This document shows, piece by piece, positions 19,441 through 27,773 of a stretch of DNA of 52,760 nt. Numbering within the stretch: the first letter of the stretch is position 1; each line of letters begins with the position of its first letter. This DNA comes from CAYNSX01 sp964400165 (GTDB taxonomy: Bacteria; Armatimonadota; Hebobacteria; CAYNSX01), in NCBI GenBank assembly GCA_964400165.1, contig CAYNSX010000013.1, positions 1-52,760 of the forward strand. Direction: 5' to 3'. Made by a program: the position numbers and the translations under genes. The notes beneath the pieces were generated by a model that worked only from the letters and a program-made list of their open reading frames with translations, did not search any database and had not been told where the DNA came from.

Positions 19441-22400
19441 CGGGCGGGGTGTTCGAGGGTGATGGCGAGCACGCGCACCGCGGGCGCCGCAGCAAACGCG
19501 ATGCCGACGAGGGGAGCGGCGGAGTTCACGGGGATGGCGTAATCGTGCAAGTACACCGGCCGGCGGTCGAAGCCGGCGAGCGAGTGGCGATACGGCGCCG
19601 TCCAGGCCGTGTGCGCGCCCCCCGGCGCGGGCTGGTTCCAATCACCGACGGACACAGTCCGCTCTGCGGTGCTGCCGTCTTCGAAATGCAGGGTCACGGT
19701 CAGCGATGCGGTCGCTTCCGCCGCAGCGAGCAGGTGCACGCTGCGCGTGACGGCGCCGTTGAATGCGAGGTGCTGCCCGTCGGGGACGAGGGCGCGGGCG
19801 GTGCCGTCCACTTGCGCCGGAAACTGGAAACTGACCGCGCAGTTGGCGCCGGGGACATAGTAGCCGCACGGGAACCACTGCCCGCCGCCCGCGCTCAAGT
19901 CGGGCGGCAGCTGCTCGCTTGGGAGACTCTGCGCATCGGTCGTGAACAGCCCCGCCTCGCGGCGCAGTTCGCTGGTGGCGACGACGCGCTGCGCGGCGTC
20001 CCCGAGCGGCACAGCAGTGAAGCGCCCATCATCCGAACGGTAGGGCGCCCACCACCAATCGGCCGGGCCGTGCAACGCTTGCGTGCCGCGGACCAGTCGT
20101 GCCGACAGGTAATAGGCGCCGGTGGGTGGCCGCGGCAACGTCTCGCGCACCGTCGTCGCATCGGTTGGCTGCACCGACTTGGGGAGCGGCGTGCGGACGA
20201 CCGGCAGGTGCGCCGAGGCGCCGTCCCAGCGAAACCACTCCCACACCACGGCCACGGCGTCGGGTTCCCACGGCTCGTTGCCGTCATTGCGGACGGTCAC
20301 GCGGGCGGCCACTGCGTCGTTGTCGGCCTTCGCTTCGCCATCGAGGATATTCACGCCGCCCGATTGCAACAGCAGCGGCACCGCCCGGCCCGAGCCGGGC
20401 AGCGTCACGCGCCAGGCGCCGTCGCCATCGAGCACGCCCCATTCCAGCGTGACGGCGGTCGGGTTGTGCGCCGCGTCGATGACCGGCAGTGTCACTTCGG
20501 TGGTCGCCGTGGTTACGCCGCCGGCATCCACCGACCCGCCCAAGCGCACGGCGTGCGGCGGCGACGCGATCTCGCCCGTCCGCCAGCGATAGGCGAAGCG
20601 GGCGTCACGCAGATTGACTTTGCGCCGCCCGGCATTGCGCACCACCAGGATCGCGTCGTCGCCGCGCCGCGGGTCGTGCGCGACAGAACTCTCGATGACT
20701 TCGAGTCCCGGCGCGTCGGGCTCGGCGATGCGAACGGGGAAGCGGAAGGTGGCGAGCGTCCGCTGCAACCGCCGCGACTGCAAAAACGGCACCGCAGACT
20801 GGACGATGCGCAGGTTGAGCGCGTAATCGCCGGCCGTCACCGGCTCGCCGTCCGCGCCGACGGTGCCAATGAACGCGTAGACCGTCACCCGGCTGCCCGC
20901 GGCGAGATTGAGGTAGCCGTTCACCGCCGGCCCTTCGGCGGCGACCTCATCGCTCGCAGCATCGCGCAACTCGTATTGAATCGACACGCGGTCGCTCGGC
21001 TCGATCGCGGCGGCGCCGCGATTGTCGAGGACGAGCGGAATCTGATGCCGGACGCCTGGTTGCATCGGCAGCAGTGGCAGCGGGGGCTGCACTTCGACGA
21101 CGCTGCTCGCCAGCCCGCCCGCCTGCGCCGCGAAGCGGCGGGTGGCGTCGCGGTACTGGACGCCGAATTGCCGCGTCGGTGCGATGGCGTCGCCCGCGGC
21201 GAAGTCGTTCCAGGAGTTGACCACGAACAATTGCGGGCGCGCGGCGAGCGCGGTCAGCCACTGACTGCGATAGACGCGGCCCTCTTGCCGCCCGCCCGGC
21301 CCCGGGCCGCCACTCAACGGGCTTAGGGTGGCCACAGTCAGCGGCGCAGTGAGGCCGAGATACGCCGGGCCCTCCGCTGCGCCGGGCTTCCATGAGCGGT
21401 GCCCGACGACGAGGACGGGCTCGCCAAGCGCCGCGGAGAGCGCGCCGCGCAGCCGGTCGGGGAAATCCCGCGTGCCGGCGTCCGCCGGAGCTTCATCCAG
21501 GACCACCAGGCACAGCGGCCCGCCGGGCGTCATCACTCGCGCCCGATCGCGTCCGGGGATCTGTCGCATTCGGCCGACCGCGGCAGCGACGGCCGCCTCG
21601 GCATCGAAGGGCGCATCGGGCTCCCATTGCAACGCCAGCGCCAGCCGCGGGATCGGCCGCCGGTCGTCGGAGAGCGCGTTGAGCGCGGACAACAGCGCAT
21701 AGAACGACTCCATCGGCTCGGCCGGCAAGTGCACGGCGACGAGCGCGAAGTCAGCGCCGGCCCCGGCGAGTTCCAGCAACTGGTCGCGCTGCCAGGCGGT
21801 TTGGTTGCCGCCGGTCCACGGCCCGGGCGCCGCGAGTGGTTGCAATGCCGCGCCGCCGCGCCAATGCGGACAGGCGGTTCCGGCACACGACAGATAGCGC
21901 ACCGCTAACGACGGCGCATGATCGAGCGACGGCTTCACCGCGATGGCGGGCGCCGTACGCGTCAACACCAGCGTACTGGCGCGCAGGTATTCGGCCGGGT
22001 TCGGGTCTCCATTGATGAACGCCGGCAGCGGGGTGAAGGGCGCCTCGAGCCGGTCGCCGACCGCGCGGTGCCCGACGGCCTCGCCCGTGATGACAAAGGT
22101 CGCCCAGTGGTCGGGGCGGCTCAAGTCCTCCTCCGACTGCACCTTGGAACTCCAACTCTGGAAGCCGTCCGTCTCGCCGCGCTGCCAGATGACGACATTG
22201 GCGGCGACCTCGGCGTTGGGCGTCGGCGACACGCCCAGCGCCCGCCACGGAATCGCGGCCTCGATGATGTAGCCGTTGGCGCGGCCGCGGGGGTCATTGA
22301 GTTCGCCGTCGGGGACGGCGGCGGCTTTAAGCGTGCGCGGCACCATCCGCCAGGTCAGATTCTCCCGCCATTCGCCCGCCTCGGTGCCTTGCAGGAAACT

Positions 22401-22733
22401 GAACCCGCCGGCAACGCTGAAGGCGATGCGGTGGCTCAATGGGGTGGGGCGGGTGTCGCGCGCGTCACCGAAGTGGATGAAGAGTTCGACCGAGTCGTCG
22501 GCCCACGGTTGCGACATCGGCGCGGTGTTGACGCCGACCAGTTGCGGGTCGTCCACCTGCGCGGCGATGTACAGATAATCCCGGTCCCAGAAGCAATGGA
22601 AAATGGCGCGCAGCGTCACATCGGGCGGCGGGGGCGCAGCCGCGGCAGTCCGCACCAGGGGGGCGATCAGGGCGCCCGCTCCGCACAACAGCAGGCAGCG
22701 AATCAGCGACGACGGACGGTGGGCAAACGGCAC
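19437..22733 (-). CDS. Large secreted protein with CBM9-like and GH99-like regions
   Basis: 1098 residues from GTG 22733. Signal peptide about 1-34 (SLIRCLLLCGAGALIAPLVR then TAAAA). Residues about 40-215 look like a CBM9/DOMON carbohydrate-binding domain (FWDRDYLYIAAQVDDPQLV, PWADDSVELFIHFGD, GYIIEAAIPWRALG). Residues about 280-545 resemble the GH99/GH71-type barrel: repeated LALALQWEPDAP-type strands and QLFVVNSWNDFAAGDAIAPT, whose WNDF motif is typical. Beta-sandwich domains follow to the end. A role in binding or cutting extracellular glycan is inferred. It heads an operon with mtaD. One ACGT at 20138. Confidence 0.65.
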   Translation of the reverse strand: MPFAHRPSSLIRCLLLCGAGALIAPLVRTAAAAPPPPDVTLRAIFHCFWDRDYLYIAAQVDDPQLVGVNTAPMSQPWADDSVELFIHFGDARDTRPTPLSHRIAFSVAGGFSFLQGTEAGEWRENLTWRMVPRTLKAAAVPDGELNDPRGRANGYIIEAAIPWRALGVSPTPNAEVAANVVIWQRGETDGFQSWSSKVQSEEDLSRPDHWATFVITGEAVGHRAVGDRLEAPFTPLPAFINGDPNPAEYLRASTLVLTRTAPAIAVKPSLDHAPSLAVRYLSCAGTACPHWRGGAALQPLAAPGPWTGGNQTAWQRDQLLELAGAGADFALVAVHLPAEPMESFYALLSALNALSDDRRPIPRLALALQWEPDAPFDAEAAVAAAVGRMRQIPGRDRARVMTPGGPLCLVVLDEAPADAGTRDFPDRLRGALSAALGEPVLVVGHRSWKPGAAEGPAYLGLTAPLTVATLSPLSGGPGPGGRQEGRVYRSQWLTALAARPQLFVVNSWNDFAAGDAIAPTRQFGVQYRDATRRFAAQAGGLASSVVEVQPPLPLLPMQPGVRHQIPLVLDNRGAAAIEPSDRVSIQYELRDAASDEVAAEGPAVNGYLNLAAGSRVTVYAFIGTVGADGEPVTAGDYALNLRIVQSAVPFLQSRRLQRTLATFRFPVRIAEPDAPGLEVIESSVAHDPRRGDDAILVVRNAGRRKVNLRDARFAYRWRTGEIASPPHAVRLGGSVDAGGVTTATTEVTLPVIDAAHNPTAVTLEWGVLDGDGAWRVTLPGSGRAVPLLLQSGGVNILDGEAKADNDAVAARVTVRNDGNEPWEPDAVAVVWEWFRWDGASAHLPVVRTPLPKSVQPTDATTVRETLPRPPTGAYYLSARLVRGTQALHGPADWWWAPYRSDDGRFTAVPLGDAAQRVVATSELRREAGLFTTDAQSLPSEQLPPDLSAGGGQWFPCGYYVPGANCAVSFQFPAQVDGTARALVPDGQHLAFNGAVTRSVHLLAAAEATASLTVTLHFEDGSTAERTVSVGDWNQPAPGGAHTAWTAPYRHSLAGFDRRPVYLHDYAIPVNSAAPLVGIAFAAAPAVRVLAITLEHPAR

Positions 22734-22739
22734 GCGGAC

Positions 22740-22745
22740 ATCATA
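22740..22745 (-). promoter_or_regulatory. -10 box TATGAT of a leaderless gene
   Basis: TATGAT, six bases, GTG at 22733 on the minus strand, with no Shine-Dalgarno. Confidence 0.45.
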
Positions 22746-22778
22746 ACACCCGCCCGCGGCGGCCGATGTGGATGCGCG

Positions 22779-23870
22779 TTACGGCGCGTGCACGGCGACC
22801 TCGCCAGTGGCGGCGGGGCCGAGCAGGCGCTCGAGTTCCTCGGGCGCGTGGGCGGCTTCGAGTGCGGTACGCGACTCGATGGTGCCGTTGCGCACCAGCG
22901 TCGCGAGGTACTGGTCCATCGTGAACATCCCCTGCTTGGTCGCGGTCTGCATGATCGAGTGAATCTGGTAGTTCTTGCGCTCCCGGACCGAGTTGCGGAC
23001 GCTGGGGATCGCCGCCAGAACTTCGAAGGCCGCCACGCGCCCCTGGCCGTCGGCGCGCTTGACCAGAATCTGCGCCACGATGCCGACCAAGTTCACCGCC
23101 AGTTGCATGCGGATTTGCTGCTGTTGGTGCGTCGGGAAGACATCGATGACGCGGTCGATGGTCTGCACCGCATCGGGCGTGTGCAAGGTGCCGAAGACGA
23201 GGTGTCCCGTCTCGGCGGCGGTGATGGCGAGGTGGATGGTCTCCAGGTCGCGCATTTCACCGACGAGGATGACATCGGGGTCCTGTCGCAGGACGAATTT
23301 CAGCGCGTTGGCGAAGGAATGCGTGTCGCGCCCCAGTTCGCGCTGATCGACCAGCGCGGTCTTGCACTCGTGCTGGAACTCGATCGGGTCTTCGACCGTC
23401 ACCATGTGCACGGGGAACTTCTCGTTGATGTAGTTGAGCATCGCCGCTTGCGTGGTGGATTTGCCGGCGCCGGCGGGTCCGGTCATCAGCACCAGTCCGC
23501 GCGGGCGTTCGGCAAACTCATAACAAGGCGGCGGCAGGTTCAGTTCTTCCATCGTGCTGATTTTGTAGGGGATCAGGCGGAAGAAACAGCCGAGGCGGCT
23601 GCGCTGCTTCATCAGGTTGCCGCGGAATCGCGCCACGCCCACCACTTCGTGCGCGAAGTCCAATTCCCAATCGCGCTCGAAGGTCTTGACCTGCTGCGGT
23701 GTCAGGACGCCGAAGACGGACTCGCGCAACTCGTCACCGGTCAGCGGATGGCTCTCATGCCGGATGAGGTCGCCGTAGATGCGCATGATCGGGGCGACGC
23801 CTTCCTTCAAGAACAAGTCGGAGGCGTGCCGCTGGTCCATTTCCCGCAGCAGCGCATCGAGGTCGAGCAT
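22779..23870 (-). CDS. pilT: PilT/PilU-type twitching motility ATPase (copy 1)
   Basis: 363 residues. PAS-like N-terminal domain, Walker A GPAGAGKST (131-139), Asp box TVEDPIEFQHE, Walker B DVILVGEMRDLETI, His box GHLVFGTLHTPDAVQTIDRVIDVFP. PilT hexamers retract type IV pili by disassembling pilin. The usual AIRNLIRE motif is altered to SVRNSVRERK, and Walker A has Ala where copies 2 and 3 have Thr, so this may be the PilU-like paralogue. It follows copy 2 by two bases. No pilin or assembly gene is nearby. Confidence 0.9.
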   Translation of the reverse strand: MLDLDALLREMDQRHASDLFLKEGVAPIMRIYGDLIRHESHPLTGDELRESVFGVLTPQQVKTFERDWELDFAHEVVGVARFRGNLMKQRSRLGCFFRLIPYKISTMEELNLPPPCYEFAERPRGLVLMTGPAGAGKSTTQAAMLNYINEKFPVHMVTVEDPIEFQHECKTALVDQRELGRDTHSFANALKFVLRQDPDVILVGEMRDLETIHLAITAAETGHLVFGTLHTPDAVQTIDRVIDVFPTHQQQQIRMQLAVNLVGIVAQILVKRADGQGRVAAFEVLAAIPSVRNSVRERKNYQIHSIMQTATKQGMFTMDQYLATLVRNGTIESRTALEAAHAPEELERLLGPAATGEVAVHAP

Positions 23871-23872
23871 CG

Positions 23873-24967
23873 TCAGAGTCCGCCCGCCGCGTCGGCATGC
23901 ACCATCCCGGAGCGCTGGCGGAATTCGAGCGGATTGGACGATTTGGCGAGCGCCTCTTCGAAGGTGACCACATTTTGCCGATAGAGTTCGAGCAAGTGAT
24001 TGTCGAGGAGTTGCATCTGCTGGTCGCCGCCGGTCTGCAACACGCTGTAGAGTTGGTGCGTCTTCCCTTCCCGAATCATGTGGCGGGCGGCGGGCGTCAC
24101 GATCAGGATTTCAAAGGCCGCGACGCGCCCCTGTCCGTCGGCCTTCGGCAGGAGCGTCTGCGAAATGACGGCCTGCAGCGTGACGGCCAGTTGCGTGCGG
24201 ATTTGCGCCTGCTTCTCCGGCTCGAAGACATCGATGATGCGGTCGCAGGTCTGCGCGGCGTCGGTCGTGTGGACGGTGGACAGGACCAGGTGGCCGGTCT
24301 CGGCGGCGGTCAGCGCCAGTTGCATCGTTTCGAGGTCGCGCATTTCGCCGATCAGAATGACATCGGGGTTCTGCCGCATGATGTGGCGCAGCGCGCTGGC
24401 GTAACTGTGCGTGTCCACCTCGAGTTCGCGCTGCTCGAGCGTCGAGGTCTTGTCGCGGTGCAGGAATTCGATCGGGTCTTCGACGGTGATGATGTGTTTC
24501 GTCTGCGTCGTATTCAAGTGGTCGATCATCGCGGCCAGCGTCGTCGACTTGCCCGAGCCGGTCGGCCCGGTGACCAGGATCAGTCCGCGCGGCAGCGCGA
24601 TGACATTTTTCAAGACGGGCGGCAGCCCCAGTTCGTCCACCGATTGAATGCGCAACGGAATCAGTCGCATCACCGAGCCGACCGCGTCTTGCTGCTTGAA
24701 GACATTGACGCGGAATCGTGCGATGTCGCCCAATTCATAGGCGAGGTCGAGTTCGAGTTTCTGTTGGAACTTGCGGAAGCGGTCCTCGCCGGCGACGCCC
24801 GCCATCAAGTCGTGGGTATCTTCGGCGGTCATGCGGGGGTGGCTGGTGCGGGTCAGGCGGCCGTGAATGCGGAAGAGGGGTGGCTCACCTGCGTGAATGT
24901 GCAGGTCGGAGCCCTTCGCCGCGACCAATTCGTTCAGCAGGTCGTCAATGGGGACCGCGTACGCCAT
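23873..24967 (-). CDS. pilT: PilT-type retraction ATPase (copy 2)
   Basis: 364 residues. Walker A GPTGSGKST (134-142), TVEDPIEFLH, DVILIGEMRDLETMQLALTAAETGHLVLSTVHTTDAAQTCDRIIDVF, and the C-terminal motif AARHMIREGKTHQLYSVLQTG, closest of the three to canonical PilT (AIRNLIREGK). The end FRQRSGMVHADAAGGL is a short extension. TAGTCT seven bases before the ATG, with no Shine-Dalgarno, suggests its own leaderless start although copy 3 lies only 19 bases upstream. Confidence 0.92.
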   Translation of the reverse strand: MAYAVPIDDLLNELVAAKGSDLHIHAGEPPLFRIHGRLTRTSHPRMTAEDTHDLMAGVAGEDRFRKFQQKLELDLAYELGDIARFRVNVFKQQDAVGSVMRLIPLRIQSVDELGLPPVLKNVIALPRGLILVTGPTGSGKSTTLAAMIDHLNTTQTKHIITVEDPIEFLHRDKTSTLEQRELEVDTHSYASALRHIMRQNPDVILIGEMRDLETMQLALTAAETGHLVLSTVHTTDAAQTCDRIIDVFEPEKQAQIRTQLAVTLQAVISQTLLPKADGQGRVAAFEILIVTPAARHMIREGKTHQLYSVLQTGGDQQMQLLDNHLLELYRQNVVTFEEALAKSSNPLEFRQRSGMVHADAAGGL

Positions 24968-24974
24968 CGGGGGG

Positions 24975-24980
24975 AGACTA
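24975..24980 (-). promoter_or_regulatory. -10-like box TAGTCT before pilT copy 2
   Basis: TAGTCT, seven bases, ATG on the minus strand, in the 19-base gap between two pilT genes. It is weaker than the other cases because it may simply be in an operon. Confidence 0.3.
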
Positions 24981-24986
24981 CCCCGG

Positions 24987-26045
24987 TCAGGCGCGTTTGA
25001 GCATCTGCCGGAGTTCCGTCAGATTCCCCGCGAAGGCCAGGGCGTCCTCTTCCGTGATGATCCCCGCCCGGAAGTACTTGAGCAACGCCTGGTTCATCGT
25101 CTGCATGCCCCAGTAGCCGCCCTCGTTGATGGCGCTGTAAATCTGGCTGCTGCGCCCATCCTCAATGAGTTTGGCGACGGTCGGGGTGTTGATCAGGACC
25201 TCGACGGCCGGCACGCGGCCGGTGCCGTCGGCCCGCGGCACCAGTTTCTGCGAGACGATGCCGAGCAGACTGGTGGAGAGCCGCATTGAAATCTGCTCTC
25301 GCTCGTGCGGCGGGAAGACATTGATGATGCGCTCGATGGTGTCGGCCGCCGAAGTCGTGTGCACGGTGGAGAAGACCAGGTGGCCCGTTTCCGACGCCTG
25401 CAACGACGCCCGCATCGTATTCGGGTCACGCATTTCACCGACCAGGATGATGTCCGGGCTTTCGCGCACGACATACTTCATCGCGTCGAGGAAGGACTCG
25501 GTGTCGATGCCGATCTCGCGCTGGCTGATGATGCCCATCCTGTCGTGGTGCACGAATTCGATCGGGTCCTCAATCGTCACAATGTGGCAGCGACGCGAGG
25601 AGTTGATCAGGTCGACGAGTGCCGCCAGCGTCGTGGACTTCCCGCAGCCCGTCGGACCGGTCACCAGCACTGTGCCCTGGTGCGGCGTGATGAAGTTCTC
25701 GAGCACCCGCGGCAGCCCCAGTTCTTCGAGCGCCATAATCTCCAGCGGGATGAGACGCAGCACCATCGCCATGTGACCCCGCTCTTGGTAGATGTTCACG
25801 CGGAAGCGGGACAGGTCCTGGATGGTGAACGCGAGGTCGAGTTCGTGATACTCCTCGAACCGGCGGATCTGCTGCTCCGTCATCACGGAATGGCAGTGCC
25901 CCGTGCTCTCTTCCGGAGTCAGTGCCGGCAAATCGGTCGGCACCACCCGCCCGTGCATGCGCAAGCACGGCGGTGACCCGGCCTTCAGGAAGAGGTCAGA
26001 CGCCCGTTTCTCTACGGCGAGTCGGCAGAGTGCTTCGAGATCCAT
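24987..26045 (-). CDS. pilT: PilT-type ATPase (copy 3)
   Basis: 352 residues. Walker A GPTGCGKST (130-138), TIEDPIEFVHHDRMG, DIILVGEMRDPNTMRASLQASETGHLVFSTVHTTSAADTIERIINVFPPHE. The C-terminal motif is TVAKLIEDGRSSQIYSAINEG. The ATG at 26045 has AGGGGGG four bases upstream. It overlaps the end of the membrane-anchored gene by 50 bases. Three pilT-type genes in series suggest separate retraction motors or a PilT/PilU set. Confidence 0.9.
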   Translation of the reverse strand: MDLEALCRLAVEKRASDLFLKAGSPPCLRMHGRVVPTDLPALTPEESTGHCHSVMTEQQIRRFEEYHELDLAFTIQDLSRFRVNIYQERGHMAMVLRLIPLEIMALEELGLPRVLENFITPHQGTVLVTGPTGCGKSTTLAALVDLINSSRRCHIVTIEDPIEFVHHDRMGIISQREIGIDTESFLDAMKYVVRESPDIILVGEMRDPNTMRASLQASETGHLVFSTVHTTSAADTIERIINVFPPHEREQISMRLSTSLLGIVSQKLVPRADGTGRVPAVEVLINTPTVAKLIEDGRSSQIYSAINEGGYWGMQTMNQALLKYFRAGIITEEDALAFAGNLTELRQMLKRA

Positions 26046-26820
26046 CGCGCCCCCCTGTCAGTCTGCGGCTGCGACGCGCTACATACAGTCTTACCATACC
26101 TGCGGCTGCCACGACGATTCCCCCCAAGACCACCCACATCCACACGCTGCCAGCGGGCGGGCGCGCGCTCCCCGGCGACACGGGTTGCACGGCCGCCGGC
26201 TTGGGGTCGGGCGCGGCCAAGTCTGTGGCGGCGGCGATGTAGTAGTCGTACATCCCCTCTTCGCTGCCGGGCCGCAGCCGGGCGCCGACGCGGTCGCCGG
26301 TCCAGGCCGCCGGCGCAGTGACGTACAGGCCCGGCGGGACGGCGAAACTGCAACTGAACGGCGCCAGGTCCGCCAGCGCCTCCGCGAAAATGGCAATCGG
26401 CAGATCGCCGCCGTCACGCAGCAGCGGCCCGGTGATGGAGAACGACGCGGCCGTTTGCTTCATCGGCGCCAACCGAGTGAATCGCATTCGTTCCGTGGAC
26501 TTCACCTGCACCTGCACGCGCGAAAGCGTCCAGCCGGTGCCCACGCGGAGCCGCTCGATGGCTGCCCGCAAGGGTCCCGGGTCGCGCACCGTCGACAGAA
26601 AGATGTCGACATCGGCATGGCCGCCGTCCGTGAACCAGACCAGCGCGGCGCCGGTGATCGCCGCCGCGTGGGGCAATGCCAGCGGCTGCGACGCGCTGCC
26701 GGGCGGCACGGACAAGGGATTACTCGGCGGAGATGCGGCGGCGCCGCCGAGGGTGAGCGCGGCGCCGACGGCGGCGACCCAGTGCCAGGCGGATCGGCGC
26801 GGGCGGGCCGGGGTGCTCAT
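25996..26820 (-). CDS. Membrane-anchored extracytoplasmic protein, unknown
   Basis: 274 residues from the ATG at 26820; the longer frame would run into tRNA-Ala. A signal or anchor at 12-27 (WHWVAAVGAALTLGGA) precedes an extracytoplasmic domain (ALVWFTDGGHADVDIFLSTVRDPGPLRAAIERL, GTGWTLSRVQVQVKSTERMRF, PFSCSFAVPPGLYVTAPAAW). A Pro-rich linker, a membrane helix (SVWMWVVLGGIVVAAAGMVR) and a basic tail complete it. The tail is encoded within the start of pilT copy 3. No family is recognised; proximity to pilT hints at a surface role only. One ACGT at 26321. Confidence 0.6.
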   Translation of the reverse strand: MSTPARPRRSAWHWVAAVGAALTLGGAAASPPSNPLSVPPGSASQPLALPHAAAITGAALVWFTDGGHADVDIFLSTVRDPGPLRAAIERLRVGTGWTLSRVQVQVKSTERMRFTRLAPMKQTAASFSITGPLLRDGGDLPIAIFAEALADLAPFSCSFAVPPGLYVTAPAAWTGDRVGARLRPGSEEGMYDYYIAAATDLAAPDPKPAAVQPVSPGSARPPAGSVWMWVVLGGIVVAAAGMVRLYVARRSRRLTGGRDGSRSTLPTRRRETGV

Positions 26821-26850
26821 CGGGCGTACGCCGCGGGCATCAGAGTCGGG

Positions 26851-26927
26851 TGGTGGAGCCGAGCGGATTCGAACCGCCGACCTCTTCCATGCCAAGGAAG
26901 CGCGCTACCAGTCTGCGCCACGGCCCC
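26851..26927 (-). tRNA. tRNA-Ala(GGC)
   Basis: Reading the minus strand, acceptor GGGGCCG pairs with CGGCTCC (one G-T), discriminator A, encoded CCA. The anticodon arm is CTTCC-TTGGCAT-GGAAG with anticodon GGC; the T arm contains GGTTCGAATCC. 77 bases including CCA. It lies 30 bases downstream of tRNA-Sec and probably shares its promoter. Confidence 0.95.
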
Positions 26928-26957
26928 ACGCTGTCAGTATAAACCGCCGCTCGCACT

Positions 26958-27053
26958 GGCGGGGGTGTGTGGGAATCGAACCCACCGCGGCCCCTTGCGG
27001 ACCCGCTGCTGGGTTTGAAGCCCAGAGGAGCCACCAGGCCCCAGCCACCCCCG
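26958..27053 (-). tRNA. selC: Selenocysteine tRNA, tRNA-Sec(UCA)
   Basis: 96 bases including encoded CCA. The anticodon loop is CTTCAAA (anticodon TCA at 27019-27017) on a 5-bp stem CTGGG/CCCAG. The D arm has the diagnostic 6-bp stem and 4-base loop (GGGGCC-TGGT-GGCTCC). The variable arm is long. The acceptor is GGGGGTG paired with CACCCCC plus a G-A at the eighth position, with discriminator G, as in E. coli selC. This is the UGA-decoding tRNA charged through serine by SelA and delivered by SelB. None of selA, selB, selD or a recoded UGA gene is in the window. Confidence 0.92.
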
Positions 27054-27074
27054 TCTCCCCTTACGCGGCGCCGG

Positions 27075-27102
27075 ATTATAGCACCGCCCCGCGCGCTTAA
27101 AA
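27075..27102 (-). promoter_or_regulatory. Promoter of the tRNA-Sec/tRNA-Ala operon
   Basis: On the minus strand TTTTAA (27102-27097), a 16-base spacer, and a perfect TATAAT (27080-27075), 22 bases before tRNA-Sec. The -35 box overlaps the last codons and stop of the M50 protease gene. Confidence 0.65.
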
Positions 27103-27771
27103 CATCCACGGCGCTACCCCGTGCAGGATGCCCAACACGACAATGCCATAGACCGTCCAGAATTCCGGAATCACCATATTGGTGATGAGGAGAAATGCCA
27201 CGACGAGACCGAACCCGGCACGGTCCAACCCCTGGATGACCGCGGCCTGCCGGTAGGGAAGCAGCCACGCGAGCACGCGCGAACCGTCCAGCGGCGGGAT
27301 CGGAATCAGATTGAAGAGCATCAGCGCCACATTGATGATGACGCCGAACTGCACCATCTGCATCACCTTGTCCGTCGCCGACGGCCCGAGCAGGCCCGCC
27401 GCCCACACCACCGGGAAAAACAGCAGACTCCAGAGCACCGCCTGCAGCAAGTTGCTCGTCGGGCCGGCCAGGGCGACGATGGCGAAGTCACGCCGCGGGT
27501 GCGTCAGCGCGACGTAGTCCACCGGCACGGGCTTGGCCCATCCGATGACGACGGGCGAGCCGAGCAACGCCAGCGACACATATACGAACGCACCGAGCGG
27601 GTCGAAATGCACGATCGGGTTCAGACTGACGCGGCCGAGCAGGCGCGCCGTCGGGTCGCCGAGGCGGTCGGCCATCCAGGCGTGCGCGGCTTCGTGGATG
27701 CTGATGGCCATGGCGAAGGGCGGGGCCATCAGGATGAGCCGGTTGATGGCCTCAACGAAATGCGGGGACAC
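27097..27771 (-). CDS. Site-2-type zinc protease (M50) membrane protein
   Basis: 224 residues from GTG 27771, three bases after the moxR stop. Active site HEAAH (26-30) in AISIHEAAHAWMADRLGDP, and the third-ligand motif NLIPIPPLDGSRVL, both in membrane helices. ARLLGRVSLNPIVHFDPLGAF is the usual segment after the first helix in the short S2P group without PDZ. Such proteases cut membrane-embedded regulators; the target is unknown. One ACGT at 27512. Confidence 0.9.
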   Translation of the reverse strand: MSPHFVEAINRLILMAPPFAMAISIHEAAHAWMADRLGDPTARLLGRVSLNPIVHFDPLGAFVYVSLALLGSPVVIGWAKPVPVDYVALTHPRRDFAIVALAGPTSNLLQAVLWSLLFFPVVWAAGLLGPSATDKVMQMVQFGVIINVALMLFNLIPIPPLDGSRVLAWLLPYRQAAVIQGLDRAGFGLVVAFLLITNMVIPEFWTVYGIVVLGILHGVAPWMF

Positions 27772-27773
27772 GG

